Shown: in pieces, positions 38,630 through 52,137 of the stretch
Numbering within the stretch: the first letter of the stretch is position 1
How the letters are laid out: each line of letters starts with the position of its first letter
Assembly: GCF_024713945.1 (NCBI RefSeq)
Contig: NC_134680.1
Coordinates: 6,321,501 to 6,385,500 of the forward strand
Reading direction: 5' to 3'
Source of the DNA: Dermatophagoides farinae
Lineage: Eukaryota > Arthropoda > Arachnida > Sarcoptiformes > Pyroglyphidae
DNA: 64,000 nucleotides
Made by a program: the position numbers and the translations under genes
The notes under the pieces: generated by a model
Told to the model about the DNA's origin: nothing
Seen by the model: the letters and a program-made list of their open reading frames with translations, nothing else
Database searches by the model: none

Positions 38630-41600
38630 GCCATTTTCACACACTCATAATGATTATTGATTGAATTTGTGTGTGTGTGTGCGTGTGGGTGGTTGAATGA
38701 TGGAAAAAAGGCGTAAATGATGAATTTTTTTTTTTTTTTTTTTGGTTGTCTATGGCGACAAAATTACTTGCCGAAATTTTTTTTTGATGATGAAAAAAAA
38801 GAGGTCGATGGTATCATCTTCATCTCAATTTTTGGTTGATTTATCCAATAAATACATCCTGAATCCTGTGTCTAGCAATGCAGAGCATCATTGTAGTATG
38901 ACGAGAATTTGTATGTTTAGTTCTGGTCATTTTTTTTTTCATTTCACCACTGGCCAAAGCCCTTTTTTTTCATTAAAAAAAATGGTGTGGCAGACATTCG
39001 ATTTTTTTTCTTTTATTTCATCATATGGTTATGTTTTTTTTGTGTGTGTTTGAAGGTTGATGATTACTTAAAAATCTCACTAACTACGCAAACTCATCGT
39101 TATCAGACTATACACATTACATGGATGGATACTGTAACCAGATCATACCAGATCAGTTTTTTGTGTGTATGTATGGATCATCATTCGAATCACGCAAACT
39201 CATTTAAATTATCTATACATTCATGCTACATCTATTCAGGATTTTTGTATCCCTTCATTTTATCTCCATCTCTATGTCTTTTTTTTTTTTTACTTCTTTG
39301 AATCCAAAACTTAATAATGAAAAAAAAAGATAGACAGCTATACACCTACCGTATTTCACAATAAACATCATTAGGTCAATGGTCGGAATCGATTTCTATT
39401 CGATCCGATTCGGTTCAGTTTTATCCACGATTTTTTTTTTTTTTTGAAAAAAAATAAGATATGTATGTGTTTAAAGTGTAACTATATGGATTTTCATATC
39501 TTCTCTTTTTTTTATATCTCGCTACACTCAATTTATTTGTTGTCGTTACTGATCATGAACACATATATATTATATGAGCGTGAACGTTGATGATGAATGT
39601 TGGGAATTGTACACAGGATGGATACAAATGTAGCTGATTCGACGCATAAAAATAATAATAATAAAAAAGGAATGAGAATTGGCCATATATTTTCTAACTT
39701 GTGGTGGTTATGGTGGTGGTGGCAGTACCATTGTATCTCATTCATGGGTATTGGTAGTGAAACAAAGACGAAAAAAAGGGGTAAAATTATGGTTTTGAAG
39801 AAGAAGAAGAAGAAGTAAAAAAAAAATATGTGGTTAATGGACATAAAGAATTGCGCATATCGATTGAATATTCGAATCTGCACACACACAACACACACAA
39901 CCAACGATTGCATCATAATTTTTCTATATTTATTCGATGATGATGATGATTATTGACAATATAATCATACATTATTCAAGTAAAACAAAACAAAACAAAA
40001 AAAATGGTGAAAAGAAAACATTCCAGAATGAGATGAAAATTCCAGAATAAATAGAAAATTTGTTCTGTGTTGGTGGTGGAAATTCTTTTTGGCCAATGTA
40101 GGAATCATGAATTCGTTATTCATTCACACACACGGGAAAATGTACATGATGAACACAGCTGTTTATACAATGAAATTCTGTTGTTTTTTTTGAAGAAAAA
40201 ACTTTCTTCAGTTTATGTTCTGAATTGTGATGCAACTATGGAATATAGAATATTCCATTGACATTTATGATGATGAAATAAAATTTTTTTTTTGTTACAA
40301 TAAATAGAATTATTCTTTGTTTCTTTTTACATTTTAAATATTCCTTAGATCAATGGCATTGTATAAAAACGGGAAAAATTTCTTGTGTCGATGTTCGGAA
40401 TTTATTTATTCAATACAACAAACAAAGAACGGAAGAATTGATCGAACTTTTCTTTTTTTTCGGGTCGATAGCCTGTTGTGTTGTTGTTGTTGTGGTTGTC
40501 GTTGTAATATAACCAGAAAAGAAACCGTTGAACGATTCGGTTACGGACGGATTGAATGATGAAAAATAAAAAAAAAAAGAAAAAAAGAAATTCGAGTCTG
40601 CATGTCTTCATCTATATCTGTGAAAGTGATCCATCAGAGTGGCAAGAATTTTCGCATTTTTTTGCTGTTTGCTTGTGTGTGGGTTGTTGTTTTCATCTGT
40701 CTGGATTTTTTCGCTTTTTTTTTTTTTTTTTTTTGCTTTTTTTTTGGTCGGCTGATTTTGGTCGGTTCCAAGAATAATCGTGCCTACAACAACCGTCGAA
40801 TACATGATTTCCAATTGGATCAAAATTTGTGTTTGTTTGTTTCGAATGAAATAAAATAGAATGCGGACGGAAGGAAAACGAATACAACGGACGGACGGAC
40901 GGAAAAACAACAACAACAAATGTACCGACAGCTTTCAAAATAAATGAAAATTATATTGAAGAGGAAAAGAAAAAAAAAAGAAGAAGAAGAAGAAACAGAA
41001 CAATCAATGATCAATCAAATGAAACAAGATCCAAGAATTTTTTGTTGTTGTTGTTGTTGTTTTCCACAGAATTTATCGAATGTTTTGAATGGGAAAAAAA
41101 ATCAAATCAAATCATTCATCTGTGTGTGTGTTTGTGTGTTAAAGATAAACAATTTGACGATTCTGATTTCACTTTTGCATAGAATAGAGCCGAGAGAGAA
41201 AGAAAAATACCAAACGAATAATTGCAAGGTAATTTATTAGATGATGATGATAGTTTCTCTCTCGCTAAAATGTTTGGTTGCTTTGAATGTTGTTGCTTGC
41301 TACATCTAATGTTGCACTTATACTTCATCATTATCATCATCATCATCGTCTTCTTTTTTTTATGATTTTTTTTTGTCTCTCAAAGGAGAAAAAGAAATGA
41401 CTGTATCTGTCTATCGTATAATGGTGGTGGGCGTAATGTTTTTTTTTCCTCCATAATGTTGCTACAAAATGCAACAAAACAAAACACACAAAATGGATGC
41501 TTTTTCCTGTGTGGCAATCAGTAAAAAAAAATGATGAATGTGCACCACACACACATAGAGAAATGGTTTTTTTTTGAAGGGGTAGAAATTAAAGAATCCA

Positions 41601-42156
41601 ATATTTGTGAATAGGACCAATTTCAATGATTTTGTAACAAAAAATTTTTTTTCTCTTTGGTTTCCATAAACACTGTGAACATTTTTTTTTTATTCATTTC
41701 AAACCATTTTCCCATTATGAATATCGATTTTCATGTATGCAACACTGGGGAGAAAAAAAGGTGGTATATATGAATAAACTGCGCTCTGATTCATACACGC
41801 CCACACACACACACACACAAATTCTGACACATTTATTGTATCGAGAAAAAAAAACTTACACTCCAAGGGCTACAATTATTATTATTGTCCATTGTCCATT
41901 GTACGATTAAAGTTTTATATTAGAACTGAATGAATGAATGGATTCTGTTGCCATTGCCAATGCTGGTTATATTGCCCATATATTCAATGGTACAATTTTT
42001 AATGGTTTTTTTTTGTGTTGCATTGAAAAAAAGGGCAATCAAATAAATGATTATGGCCAGAACACAGAGAAAAAATTGGTGCACAGACATACACGCACAC
42101 ACACACACACTGAGAGAAAAAACTAGATTTAGCTACAATTGTCTTTTTCTTTCAAC

Positions 42157-42183
42157 CATCATCATCATCATCATCATCATCAT
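42157..42183. repeat. (CAT)9 microsatellite
   Basis: Nine uninterrupted CAT units. Confidence 0.9.
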
Positions 42184-44164
42184 TTATTTGTTTCCATTTT
42201 CCATTTAAAATTGACAACGAAAAAAAAAAATTTTTTTTTTGTTTTTTGTTTTTCTCTGTTTTCCTTCTGGATTCAATTCATTTAGTTTCATTTTTCATTC
42301 TGGCCCAAAATATCCACTAAAGGCCATAAAAACGAAACTAAAATAAAAAAAAAACATTAAATTCATGCGACAACCGACAAATAAAACACGGAATTTTTGT
42401 AGCAGAATCATCATGGCCATCAGAATTATCAGAGTTTTTCTTTTGTCGTCATCATAAACAACGACAACGACAAATGAAACATGGTTTTTTGGTTTTTTGT
42501 AGAGCAAGAAAAAAAAATTAATTTAATTTCATTATATAATAAACAACAACAAAAACAACACGAAATTCTCAAAGAATTGCTTTTGGTCGTATTTTTTTTT
42601 GATGATGATGAACCTTACCATCATCATTTCCTTAGCTTGTGATTATTTTGTATGGATACTGTAGCCATTTATTCTTCAACAAGAACAAAAAAAAAATTAA
42701 ATCAACAGAAGCAATGGATGGATACATTGTGTGAGAAAATAAAAAACCTGTCTTTGTAGCCATAGAGAAAAATTTACTCACTCAATGGCCATATATTCCA
42801 TCCATTAATGGATTAAATCCCATTGATGATGATGATGATGATTATAACCTACCCACCAACCTTTGACTCACTCACACACACACACTTTTTGGGTATTCAC
42901 AATGCCCACCAGAATGCGGACACACGCACATTTTATTTATATTTTAATAATGGTGAAAAAGAAGAAAAAAAAATCTGAAAAAATCTGAAAAACCATTCAA
43001 AGCCATTTTGCTAATAATTCTTAATAAAAAAAAAAATTTACCATTTCTGTTTCTCTGTGTTTGCGTGTGTTAATGATAACGATTATGATTTCAAATGAAT
43101 TTGAGTTGAAGCAGAAACAAAATTGAAAGAAAGAAAGAAAGAAACTATATAATCAAAAATGCTACACATTATAAATGGTGATGGTGTGTGTGTGTGTGTA
43201 GCAATTTTTTTTTTGTCTTTCTTTCATCATAATTTTTCCCATTCATTCATTGGATTCATTTTGGTTTCGTTTTTTAATTTCACTTTATTATTATTACCAG
43301 GAGAAATGTGAAAAATTTGCCTGCTTAAAGTCGTTTTTTATGTGTTTATGTTTATTCTGCTGTTGCTGCTGCTGCTGTTGCTGTATATCCATAAATTCTT
43401 GAATGTTATGTAAGTGGTTTTTTAAAAATGAAAATGGAAATAAAAGTAGCAAATAAATAAATAAATGAGAGAGAGAGAGAGACAATATAATGTAACGAAT
43501 ATTCTGTGCAAAAGAAATGAGAAAAAAAAATTCGCTACAATTACATCATAGAGAGAGATCAATGGCATCTATCCGTGCACACGCATACATGAAAATGGAA
43601 TGCAATTTTATTGATTTTGTTGCCGTTGTTGTTGTTGTTGTTGTTGATTATTTATAATAAAAACACATATAAAACAATAAATTTTTTGTTTTAGTAGTGG
43701 TTATAAAAACATCCAAAGAAACAATAAAAATTAATAATAATAAGGAAGTATAACATGTTTGAACATCATCAGTTGCCAATTTTAGCTATTCCAATTATCA
43801 TATCGAACTTAATGGGGAATTTTTTTTCGGACAGGATTCTTCCAAGCAGATGTGCTGCCACCATTATCATTTGTGCGTGTCAAATGTCAATCATCAGTGT
43901 CGTTTTGAAAAATTGCAGTGAAGTTTGCTTTTTTTTTTGTTCAATGGTCAATGGTCAATGATCATTTGTGTATGGTAGTGTAGCATTTTGGTTTTTTTTT
44001 TGCCTTCTCACAAATATATGAAACTTGTGTAGTTTGGAAATTTAAATTTTTTTTTCTATCTCATTTGATGTGATTGAAAAAAATGTTCTCAATTACAATC
44101 GTCATTTATGAATTAATCAAATTTTTAAATCGTTGAATTTAATCATTATAATCAAATTGGATGC

Positions 44165-44179
44165 TGCCATCTGTTGATG
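44165..44179 (-). promoter_or_regulatory. AGATGGC-type (CTCF core-like) motif upstream of RPB11
   Basis: TGCCATCTGTTGATG, about 200 bp before the RPB11 start codon. It differs at only two positions from the motif at 12889-12904. A boundary or promoter role is inference. Confidence 0.3.
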
Positions 44180-44376
44180 AAGAATACTAATAATGTTTTT
44201 TTTAAAATACATTGTTTATGAATGGACATGAAAATGCTCTCGATCGATTCTTTTTTTCAAAGTTCATGTGTTTTTTTGGATCGATCCAATTATTCACCAA
44301 AAAAATTTTTTTTCTCATTTGTCATTGTTTATTTCTGCTCTAAAAAATTCATTTTTTCTGTTTTGAAAAAAAAATC

Positions 44377-44978
44377 ATGAATGCACCACCATCATTTGAA
44401 TCGTTTCTTTTGTTTAAAGGCGAAAAAAAGTATATATGCTGTGAATGTTTTTTCTCATCATTTGATTTTCTAATTTCTCTTCGTTTTTTTTTTGTTTTCA
44501 CCACGATATTATTCTAGAGTTACGATTGAAAAAGATACCAAAGTACCAAATGCTTGTCTTTTTACCGTATCGAAAGAAGATCATACACTTGGTAATCTAA
44601 TTCGAATGTAAGATTTTCCTTTTTTTGCATTTTTTCTCCGCATTTTACGATAATTTAATTTTCCAACACACACCGTAGGCAACTGCTGAAAGATCCAAAA
44701 GTAATATTTGCCGGTTACAAAGTACCACATCCATTGCAACATGAATTTATATTGCGTATACAAACAACGGCAGATTATTCACCACAGGAAGCATTAATGA
44801 ATGCAATCAAAGATTTAATTAGTGAAATGTCATTGTTGGAAGAACGTTTTCGTGTAAGTAAAGTATTCCATCATTATAATCGAAAGAATTATTTTCCATT
44901 CAAATTACTGATCGATATCGGTTTTTTTCCCATTTATTCAAGGAGGCAATTCGTGAACGTACAGAAGGTTATGATTAA
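44377..44978 (+). CDS. POLR2J: DNA-directed RNA polymerase II subunit RPB11
   Basis: Exons 44377-44429, 44518-44607, 44679-44853 and 44943-44978 join to 117 residues, the same length as human RPB11. The start [18 protein letters not shown] and the segments [41 protein letters not shown] and [11 protein letters not shown], ending in [12 protein letters not shown], match the family along its whole length. RPB11 pairs with RPB3 through its alpha-like dimerisation fold to nucleate polymerase II assembly in the nucleus. All introns are short GT-AG introns of 71-89 nt. The protein ends ERTEGYD. The nearest downstream gene on the same strand starts 2.7 kb away. Confidence 0.97.
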
Positions 44979-47653
44979 TATGATGAACATGATGCATATA
45001 TGTTGCTGATTAATTGAAATCCATAAATCATTCTAACACATCTGTATCATAATCCATCCATCTATCCATTTTTTTTTTTTTTTTTGAAATCATTCTGACC
45101 GTTTTTTCCAATATTCATCATATTAATCCATCTGAAGAAATGAAATGAAGAATTAAGAAAAAACCCCCCACTCCAATTATTATTTCATTATAATCGAATC
45201 CATGACGATTGTATAGATAAAAGTACTAATTGAATTTGAAAATTTTATCAAAGAAAATTAAAAACAAAATGATGACGACGACGATGAAAATTTTTCTTTT
45301 TTTTTAAATTTTTAAATTGGAATTTACGCTGGACACACACGTGTATGTCCATGATCTTGCCGCTAATCCGAATCATGTCCTTCAAAATGCGTCTGTGTGT
45401 GTGTGTGTGTGTGTGCGTTTGTATTTTAAATTCAAAAATCAAGATGATAGAAAAAGAGATAAAAAAACTGTTTTGTTGTTGTCGTCGTCGTTGTTGTTTG
45501 ACTCCGTTGATGCCTATATACACACAATCATGATTTGACCGAATCGAATTGAAAATAAAAAAGAAAAAAAAATGAGAAAACAAAATTCAATTAATGGGCC
45601 ATTAATTCAATTAAATTTACCTAATGGACAATGATAATAGCCATTGGATGATGATGATTATGACGAGGATGGAACCAGAAATGCTGATCGATTGATTTTA
45701 ATGATGATGATGATGACGTGCAGCCATTCATTATAAAAATATGTTTATTATTTGGAATTTTCATTTATAATGATGATCATGATTAATTATTTTCTAGTTT
45801 GGCTTTGTCGCTTCACCACTGCCACCACACCATCAGCGAAATAAAAATGATGATGGAATGGAATTTGTGTGGGAATCAAACATAAATGACAAACACATAT
45901 ATACATAGGCAGTGTGTGTGTGTGTAGTGATGAAAAGAAAATTCTAACGTGAGAAACGGATATTCAAAGCGGATGGCTGTTGTTGTTGTTGTTGTTTGTG
46001 GTGGTGATGGTGGTGGTTGTGGTTGGGGGCATTTCCGTTTAATTTTGTTGTCAATTTGCATCCTAAATATACACAACATTGTCATTGTGTGATTTGATAA
46101 CCATCGAATCCTGTTCTGTTCTGTTCTGTGCTGTTGTTTTTTTGTTTTCGTTTAGCTCAATTTTTTTTTCAATTCAATTTGTCACCATTATTCAAATCTG
46201 ATTCAGCTGTTGTCTGTTGTTTTTTGTTTTTGGCTGGCCAAATGAGTAAAATTTTTCCAGTCAAGTTCAGTTTAGAAAAAATTTTCAAATTTCCAAATTT
46301 CAGCCGCAATTCAATTTCAATTTTAAAATACAAAAAAAAATTTCAAAAATTTCACCTCTTTCAATGCCAAACCTTTTTTTTTGCGCAGAAATTCAAAAAA
46401 TAAAAAAAACACTTGTTGATTGTGTGCATGTGTGTGTTTTTTTTTTGTTTTTACGTTCGATTCGATTCTCAGCACATCTGATCTCAGTTTTCATTTCTGT
46501 TTTGTTTCCATCAAAGAAAGGAATCAGTTTTTTTTTTGCTGGAAACAGAAAAATATTTTTTTCTTTGTAACTAATTCCAATCTTTTCATCTCGCTGTGTT
46601 CATCGTCATCATCATCAATCCATCGTTTCATTGGATTAATTGATTTGATTCGATTTCATTCCAGAAAAAAAACCACGACCAATCAATTAAATTATCGATA
46701 AAAAAAGAAAAAAAAATTTCAATTGAAAATTTGATTCGCATTATCACACACACACACACAAAACAAACTTGCAAAGCTTGCATCTTTTTCATCATCATAA
46801 TCATCGATTCACCACATTCAACAATTTTCATTTTTTTCTCTTTCTCGTTTTCTTGATTTTTTAAAACCAAAAAAAAAATATCAATTTTAACACTGTGAAT
46901 ACAACACAACATCCACACATGATGACCATACACACACACAATGGTCAATCATTTTCTCCTGTTGAACATTGATTGTTGTTCTCTCTTTGTGTGTGGATTT
47001 TAATCATTTAGGTTTTTTCATTTCATTAGTTCCAATGAACTACAATCATCATCATCATCATCATTCATGGCCAAGTAATCAATGAGAAGAAGAAGAAAAA
47101 AAAACAACACGGATATCATCATCTGAGCGAATAAAAATTGGCCAAAAAAAAAATTTTTTTTGAACTGTGATCATCATCATCATCATTTTTGTTACTGCCC
47201 ATATTTTTTTCTGGTTTTTTTTCTCCCATTTGAAAAACGATACTGGAGATTCTCATCACAGTTATTATCTCTCCATCAACAATCAGACATCATCATCGAT
47301 TCGCTCTACATTTTTTTTTCTGGTCCAATCATCATCATCATCTGTTGTTGCACTTGTTGCACAGTTTGTTTGAAGGTCCAGTTTGTCTTGTTTTTTTTTT
47401 GGTTTTCTCTTTGTTTGTTAAATTTGATTGTAACGGTCGGTTGGTAGGTCATCATCAGTGCCTGTAATAATCGTCCTCGTTTTTCGGTCAGACTCGTCAT
47501 TCGTTTAACGACGACGTCGTCGAAAGAAATTATGTTCCTATATTGAATCTAAATTTCAAGTTTTCGAATTGAATAAATATCCAAAAAAAAAAAAACAAAA
47601 ATCGACTACGACGACGACAACGGAAAACTGTCCATAAACTTAACGATAAAAAT
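44979..47653. other. Intergenic region between RPB11 and the carboxypeptidase gene
   Basis: AT-rich with a T run at 45070, (TG)n at 45395, (TTG)n at 45978 and a CGACGACGTCGTCG palindromic block near 47507. No supported gene. The right end should hold the carboxypeptidase promoter and 5' UTR. Confidence 0.55.
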
Positions 47654-50172
47654 ATGCGTTTCACAAATGTTGTGATGTGGTCATTTTTGACCACATTTTT
47701 TATTTTATATTTAATCGCCATACGTTTAGTACGTGGTCAATTTTTACTATCGTCATCAACGTCAAGTGAACAGAAATTTGTCGATTTCAATTATCATAAT
47801 CATGAATCAATGGAAACAATAATGCGTACATTTGCGCAAACATATCCAAAATTATGTAAACTATACAGTATTGGTAAATCTGTACAAGGTAATTTGTCAA
47901 CAAATAATGATTTGAATCAATTTATTGATTATTGATTGTTTTTTTGTTTTTTTTTTTTTTTTTTTGGTTCAAATTCTAGGCCGTGATCTATGGGTTTTGT
48001 TGATAACGAAAGATCCAGATGAAGATGTATTGCTGAAACCGAATGTTAAATATGTTGCCAATATGCATGGAAACGAGGTGATTGTGATTCTATTTGGAAT
48101 TCTGGAATTCTTCATTTCATTTCATTTTTTTGTTTGTTTGTTTGTTGCCAGGCTGTTGGACGTGAATTATTATTACATCTAATGGAACATTTATTGGCCA
48201 ATTATGAAATTGATCCATATATAAAAAGTTTGGTGGACAATACAAGAATCCATCTGATGCCATCAATGAATCCGGATGGTTTTGAATTATCACGTGAAGG
48301 ACAATGTCTTGGCGGTAATGGTCGTTTTAATATGCGTGGTATTGATTTGAATCGTAATTTTCCGGATAAATTTTCCTTACGTAATGAAAAAGAACAGGAA
48401 GAAGTGACGGCCATACGTCGTTGGCTACAAACAGTACCGTTTGTATTGTCAGCAAATTTACATGGTGGTGCATTAGTTGCTAGTTATCCATATGACAATA
48501 CACCAGTGAATAGTTAGTTTTTGTTTGTTTTTTTTTTGTTTCCAATGTCTGATGATCATTTTTTTATTTGTTTGTTTGTTTGTTACAGTGTTATCACGAT
48601 GGAAATTATCATATGAACCATCATTAACACCTGATAATGATGTATTCAAACATTTGGCTGAAGTTTATTCATTCAATCATTTGACAATGCATCAAGGAAA
48701 ACCATGTCCAGATGGATCGATTGACTCGTTTCCAAATGGTACAACTAATGGTGCTAAATGGTATCCGTTTTCAGGTAAATTTTACTTGTAATCTTTACTT
48801 GTAATTTAAATTTACATCAATATATATCAACAGGTGGTATGCAAGATTATAATTATGTACACGGTTCTTGTATGGAAATAACATTGGAATTATCATGCTG
48901 TAAATATCCATCGCATATGAAATTGCCAGAATTTTGGCGACAAAACAAAATGGCTTTGATTGCCTATCTGAATGAAGTACATCGTGGTGTACGTGGCATT
49001 GTAACCGATACGGCCAACGGTACACCCATTTCAAATGTCGATATCCGCATTAAAGGACGTGATATACCATTTAAATCAACACAACGTGGTGAATTTTGGC
49101 GTTTACTATTGCCCGGTAGTTATGTATTGCAAGCAAAAGCAACTGGTTATCAACCGTTGGAGAAACCGTTCCATATTAATGATGGACAAATTACATATTT
49201 GAATATTGAATTAACACCATATGGACATCAGCAACAGGTATGATTCCATTTGATTGATTTAAATTATTGAAAGATCCTAAACCAAAAAAAAAAAACATTC
49301 AGTATAGCCATTACTAATACAACAACAACAACAACAAGCCAATAACCAAATAACCGCCACCACCACCACCATCACCACCACTACCGAATTGCCCAAATTT
49401 GAATCCTTGTTTGTAAACAATAAAACCACAACCACCACCACTACTTTCATTGCTAACATTACTTACATGACTAACAATCAATCAATTGTCAATGATGATG
49501 TTGTTGATGATGATGATAAAATTATTATGTCATCGTCTTCGTCATTGTTGTTGTCATCATCATCATCAAATCAATATAATAGATCAGTCGATATCATTGT
49601 TGTTGTTTTTTCAATCATTTTGATGATGATGATGATGATCTAGTTTCCTCGAAAACACACACGCACACGCACATTTCACATTTTCATTCATTCAAATAAT
49701 TTAAACTACTTTTTTATTTGCATCAAATCAAATCAAATCAAATAAGTTGCCGTTAGTGAATAATCAACAACATTTGGATCAATTTGTTCATAATCATAAT
49801 TCATTATCATCATCATCGTCATCAATTTGGCCATCATCATTGATTGATCACTCAACGACAACATTGAGACCGGTGAATAATAATGGTGGTGGTGGTGGTG
49901 GCGGTGGTGGCATATGGTCCAATGGATGGAATTCACGTCGTTTTCAATCATTTATTTATCCAAATATGCCAAAACGTAATTCATTTCAACCACAGCCACA
50001 ACAACAACAACAATCATTACGATCACGAAGACCAACATTTACAGAATTAATGAATCAATTTACATCTAGCCAAGGCAATAATAATCGTCGTTTTACTATT
50101 TGGCCACGATCATGGAATTTGATCTCTAATTATAATAGCCATCATAGATCATCATCATCATCATCTGCTTGA
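47654..50172 (+). CDS. M14B metallocarboxypeptidase (CPM/CPE/CPD-like), two possible last exons
   Basis: Common exons 47654-47888, 47980-48077, 48152-48512, 48589-48774 and 48834-49237 encode 428 residues. A signal peptide (MRFTNVVMWSFLTTFFILYL) leads into the peptidase domain. Zinc ligands are H108 and E111 (NMHGNE) and H215 (ANLHGG). R179 lies in DLNRNFPD and catalytic E312 in TLELSCCK. A transthyretin-like lobe (RGIVTDTANGTPISNVDI) follows, as in regulatory carboxypeptidases that trim C-terminal Arg or Lys from peptides. After 49237 two acceptors keep phase 0. 49308-49643 gives a Thr/Ser-rich stalk with a hydrophobic end (GPI-signal-like, 539 aa). 49747-50172 gives a Gly-, Gln- and Ser-rich hydrophilic tail (569 aa). 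Only one catalytic domain is present, unlike multi-domain CPD. The domain call is firm; the tail usage is inferred. Confidence 0.92.
49308..49643 (+). other. Alternative terminal coding exon with GPI-anchor-like tail
   Basis: The acceptor ATTCAGTATAG directly precedes CCA at 49308 and keeps the carboxypeptidase frame. The exon reads Gln run, Thr run, Asn/Asp stretch, Ser run, then SNQYNRS and a hydrophobic end VDIIVVVFSIILMMMMMI with the stop at 49641-49643. Small residues followed by a hydrophobic C-terminus with no polar tail is the layout of a GPI-attachment signal, as in carboxypeptidase M. Confidence 0.5.
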
Positions 50173-52137
50173 TTTTTTTTTTTGGATTCTAATTCTGAAT
50201 TGTTGTTCTTGTTGTCTACGTCATAGCCGAATGATTTATGTTTTTTTTTCTTTAACTTTGTATGAAATGAAACTTTTTTTTTGTTACACAAAAAAAAACT
50301 TGACCATTGGTCAGTGAGCCATTTTATTATTATAAATAATCATCATCATCAAAACAAAAAAAAATGGGATTTATTTTTAGTAACAAGAGAAAAAAAAAAT
50401 AGTTATAATTTGAAATATGAAAACGACGACGAAATTTATACTTATCTTATGGTTCATCGAATTGTGTTTGACCATGTTTGTGAATGGTTTGCATTTCGTT
50501 TCGTTCGTTTGTTTCGTTTTTTTTTCTTGGTTTCCACACTATGGTTAACATTTAGGACAATGTTTTTTTTCAAATCAAAAATTTAGCCAAAAATTTAGCC
50601 ATTCGACGTGCATATAATTTCCGGTTGACTATTGTTGTCATTTGTTTTTCGTTGTTGTTGTTGTTGACAGTTTCCTTTTTTTTCTCCACCATTTGTATTG
50701 AAAGTTTGTCTTATTTTTTTTTTTGTTATTCGCTCTTAGATGGATGGATTTTTTTTCCATTCAATCGTTATGCAGAAAAAAATAAAATGAAAAATAAAAA
50801 TAAACATTAGCAAACAAACAAACAAACAAAAAAATTGTCAATTTTTTTTGTTTGTTAATCGAAAAGTTCAAATCACACAAACACACATGTCGATATAGTA
50901 TCGAATCATTGTTGAAATAGATTTTTCTTTTTTTTTCTCGACCTCTGTATTTAGCTGTGATCAACCATCAATGATGATGATGGAACAATATACAGGAAAT
51001 TAATCACTCTATGTGAAACGATTAATTGAAACGAATTTGGTACAATGAATTCATTCAATCATCAACAACAATGAATTCTGTGTTACACCCAATGGAATAA
51101 ACAATCGCGATTGTTTATTTTAAATGTGAAAATAGCCAGAATAAATTCATTCATTCATTCAAAAAATTATTTGACCAGATCGAAGAAATGAAAAAAGAAA
51201 AAGAAAAACAATGTTTCTTCGTTCTATATTGCGTGCAACACACAAACACACCATCATCATCATCATCATTACCATTGTTTATAAATCATCAAAAATATAC
51301 ACATATGTATAACACGGTCGGCTGATTTGAATCAAACCAAATAATAATCATAATCAAAAAATGTTCGTATGTATTGTATGCATGTGTGCAGTTTTTTTTC
51401 ACGGATCAAATGTTGTTTGGATCCAATTAATTTGAATTATCAGAAAAAAAAATTATGCCTTTTCTCTCTCTCTCTCTTCGTTCTAGCTCTCCATTTACTT
51501 ACCTACTACAATCTGTAATATATTTACTATATAATGACGACAAACTTTTGCTGTTTTCTCTCTCTCTCTCACTCTTTTTTTTTTTTTTTTTTTTTTTTGA
51601 TAAATTTGGTTTCGGTATTGTCATTTTTTTTATATATTCAAAACGAAAAAATTTTCATCCATTTCATTGTTATTTTTTTTGATTGGCCAGAAACAATAAC
51701 GTCTCTCAACAACGACCATACGACCAAATACGACATTTTTTCTCCACCTTGTTAAGAAAATCAATGAAAGAAAAACGTAAAAATGACCAATTGATGAATA
51801 AAAAAAAACAAACTTGTCAACAGGTTGTTGTTCATCATCATTTTTGTTGATTGTTGGTCCAACGCACACATCAAAGACCTCGGTTCATGGACATTCATTC
51901 ACATCAAACATACACATGATGATGACCGAAAAAACAACTGTTCCAACGAGGATTTTTATTTTGGATCAACGATTTCAATAATGATGATGAATACTAAATG
52001 AATATGAATAGAATATGTCAACATATTTCTTTTTGAACTTTTGACACAATGTTTTGTGTGTTGATTCTTTGTTTCTCCTGTTTTCATCATTCATATAACA
52101 ACAACAACAACAACAGCAATCATCATCATCATCCATA
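50173..52137. other. Intergenic region between carboxypeptidase and transporter
   Basis: Holds the carboxypeptidase 3' UTR, A/T runs including a T24 run at 51575-51598, and a 24-bp perfect palindrome at 51096-51119. No supported gene. Confidence 0.55.
51096..51119. repeat. 24-bp perfect palindrome
   Basis: The left half AATAAACAATCG is exactly complementary to the right half, with CGCG at the centre and no spacer. Confidence 0.9.

Larger units (their letters stand above)
35646..44376. other. Gene-poor stretch upstream of RPB11
   Basis: 8.7 kb of AT-rich sequence with frequent (CA)n, (ATG)n and poly-T tracts and no open frame with domain-like content. The last few hundred bases should carry the RPB11 promoter; an AGATGGC-type motif sits at 44165-44179. 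The rest may be long intergenic DNA, introns of an unseen gene or non-coding transcripts. Confidence 0.5.
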
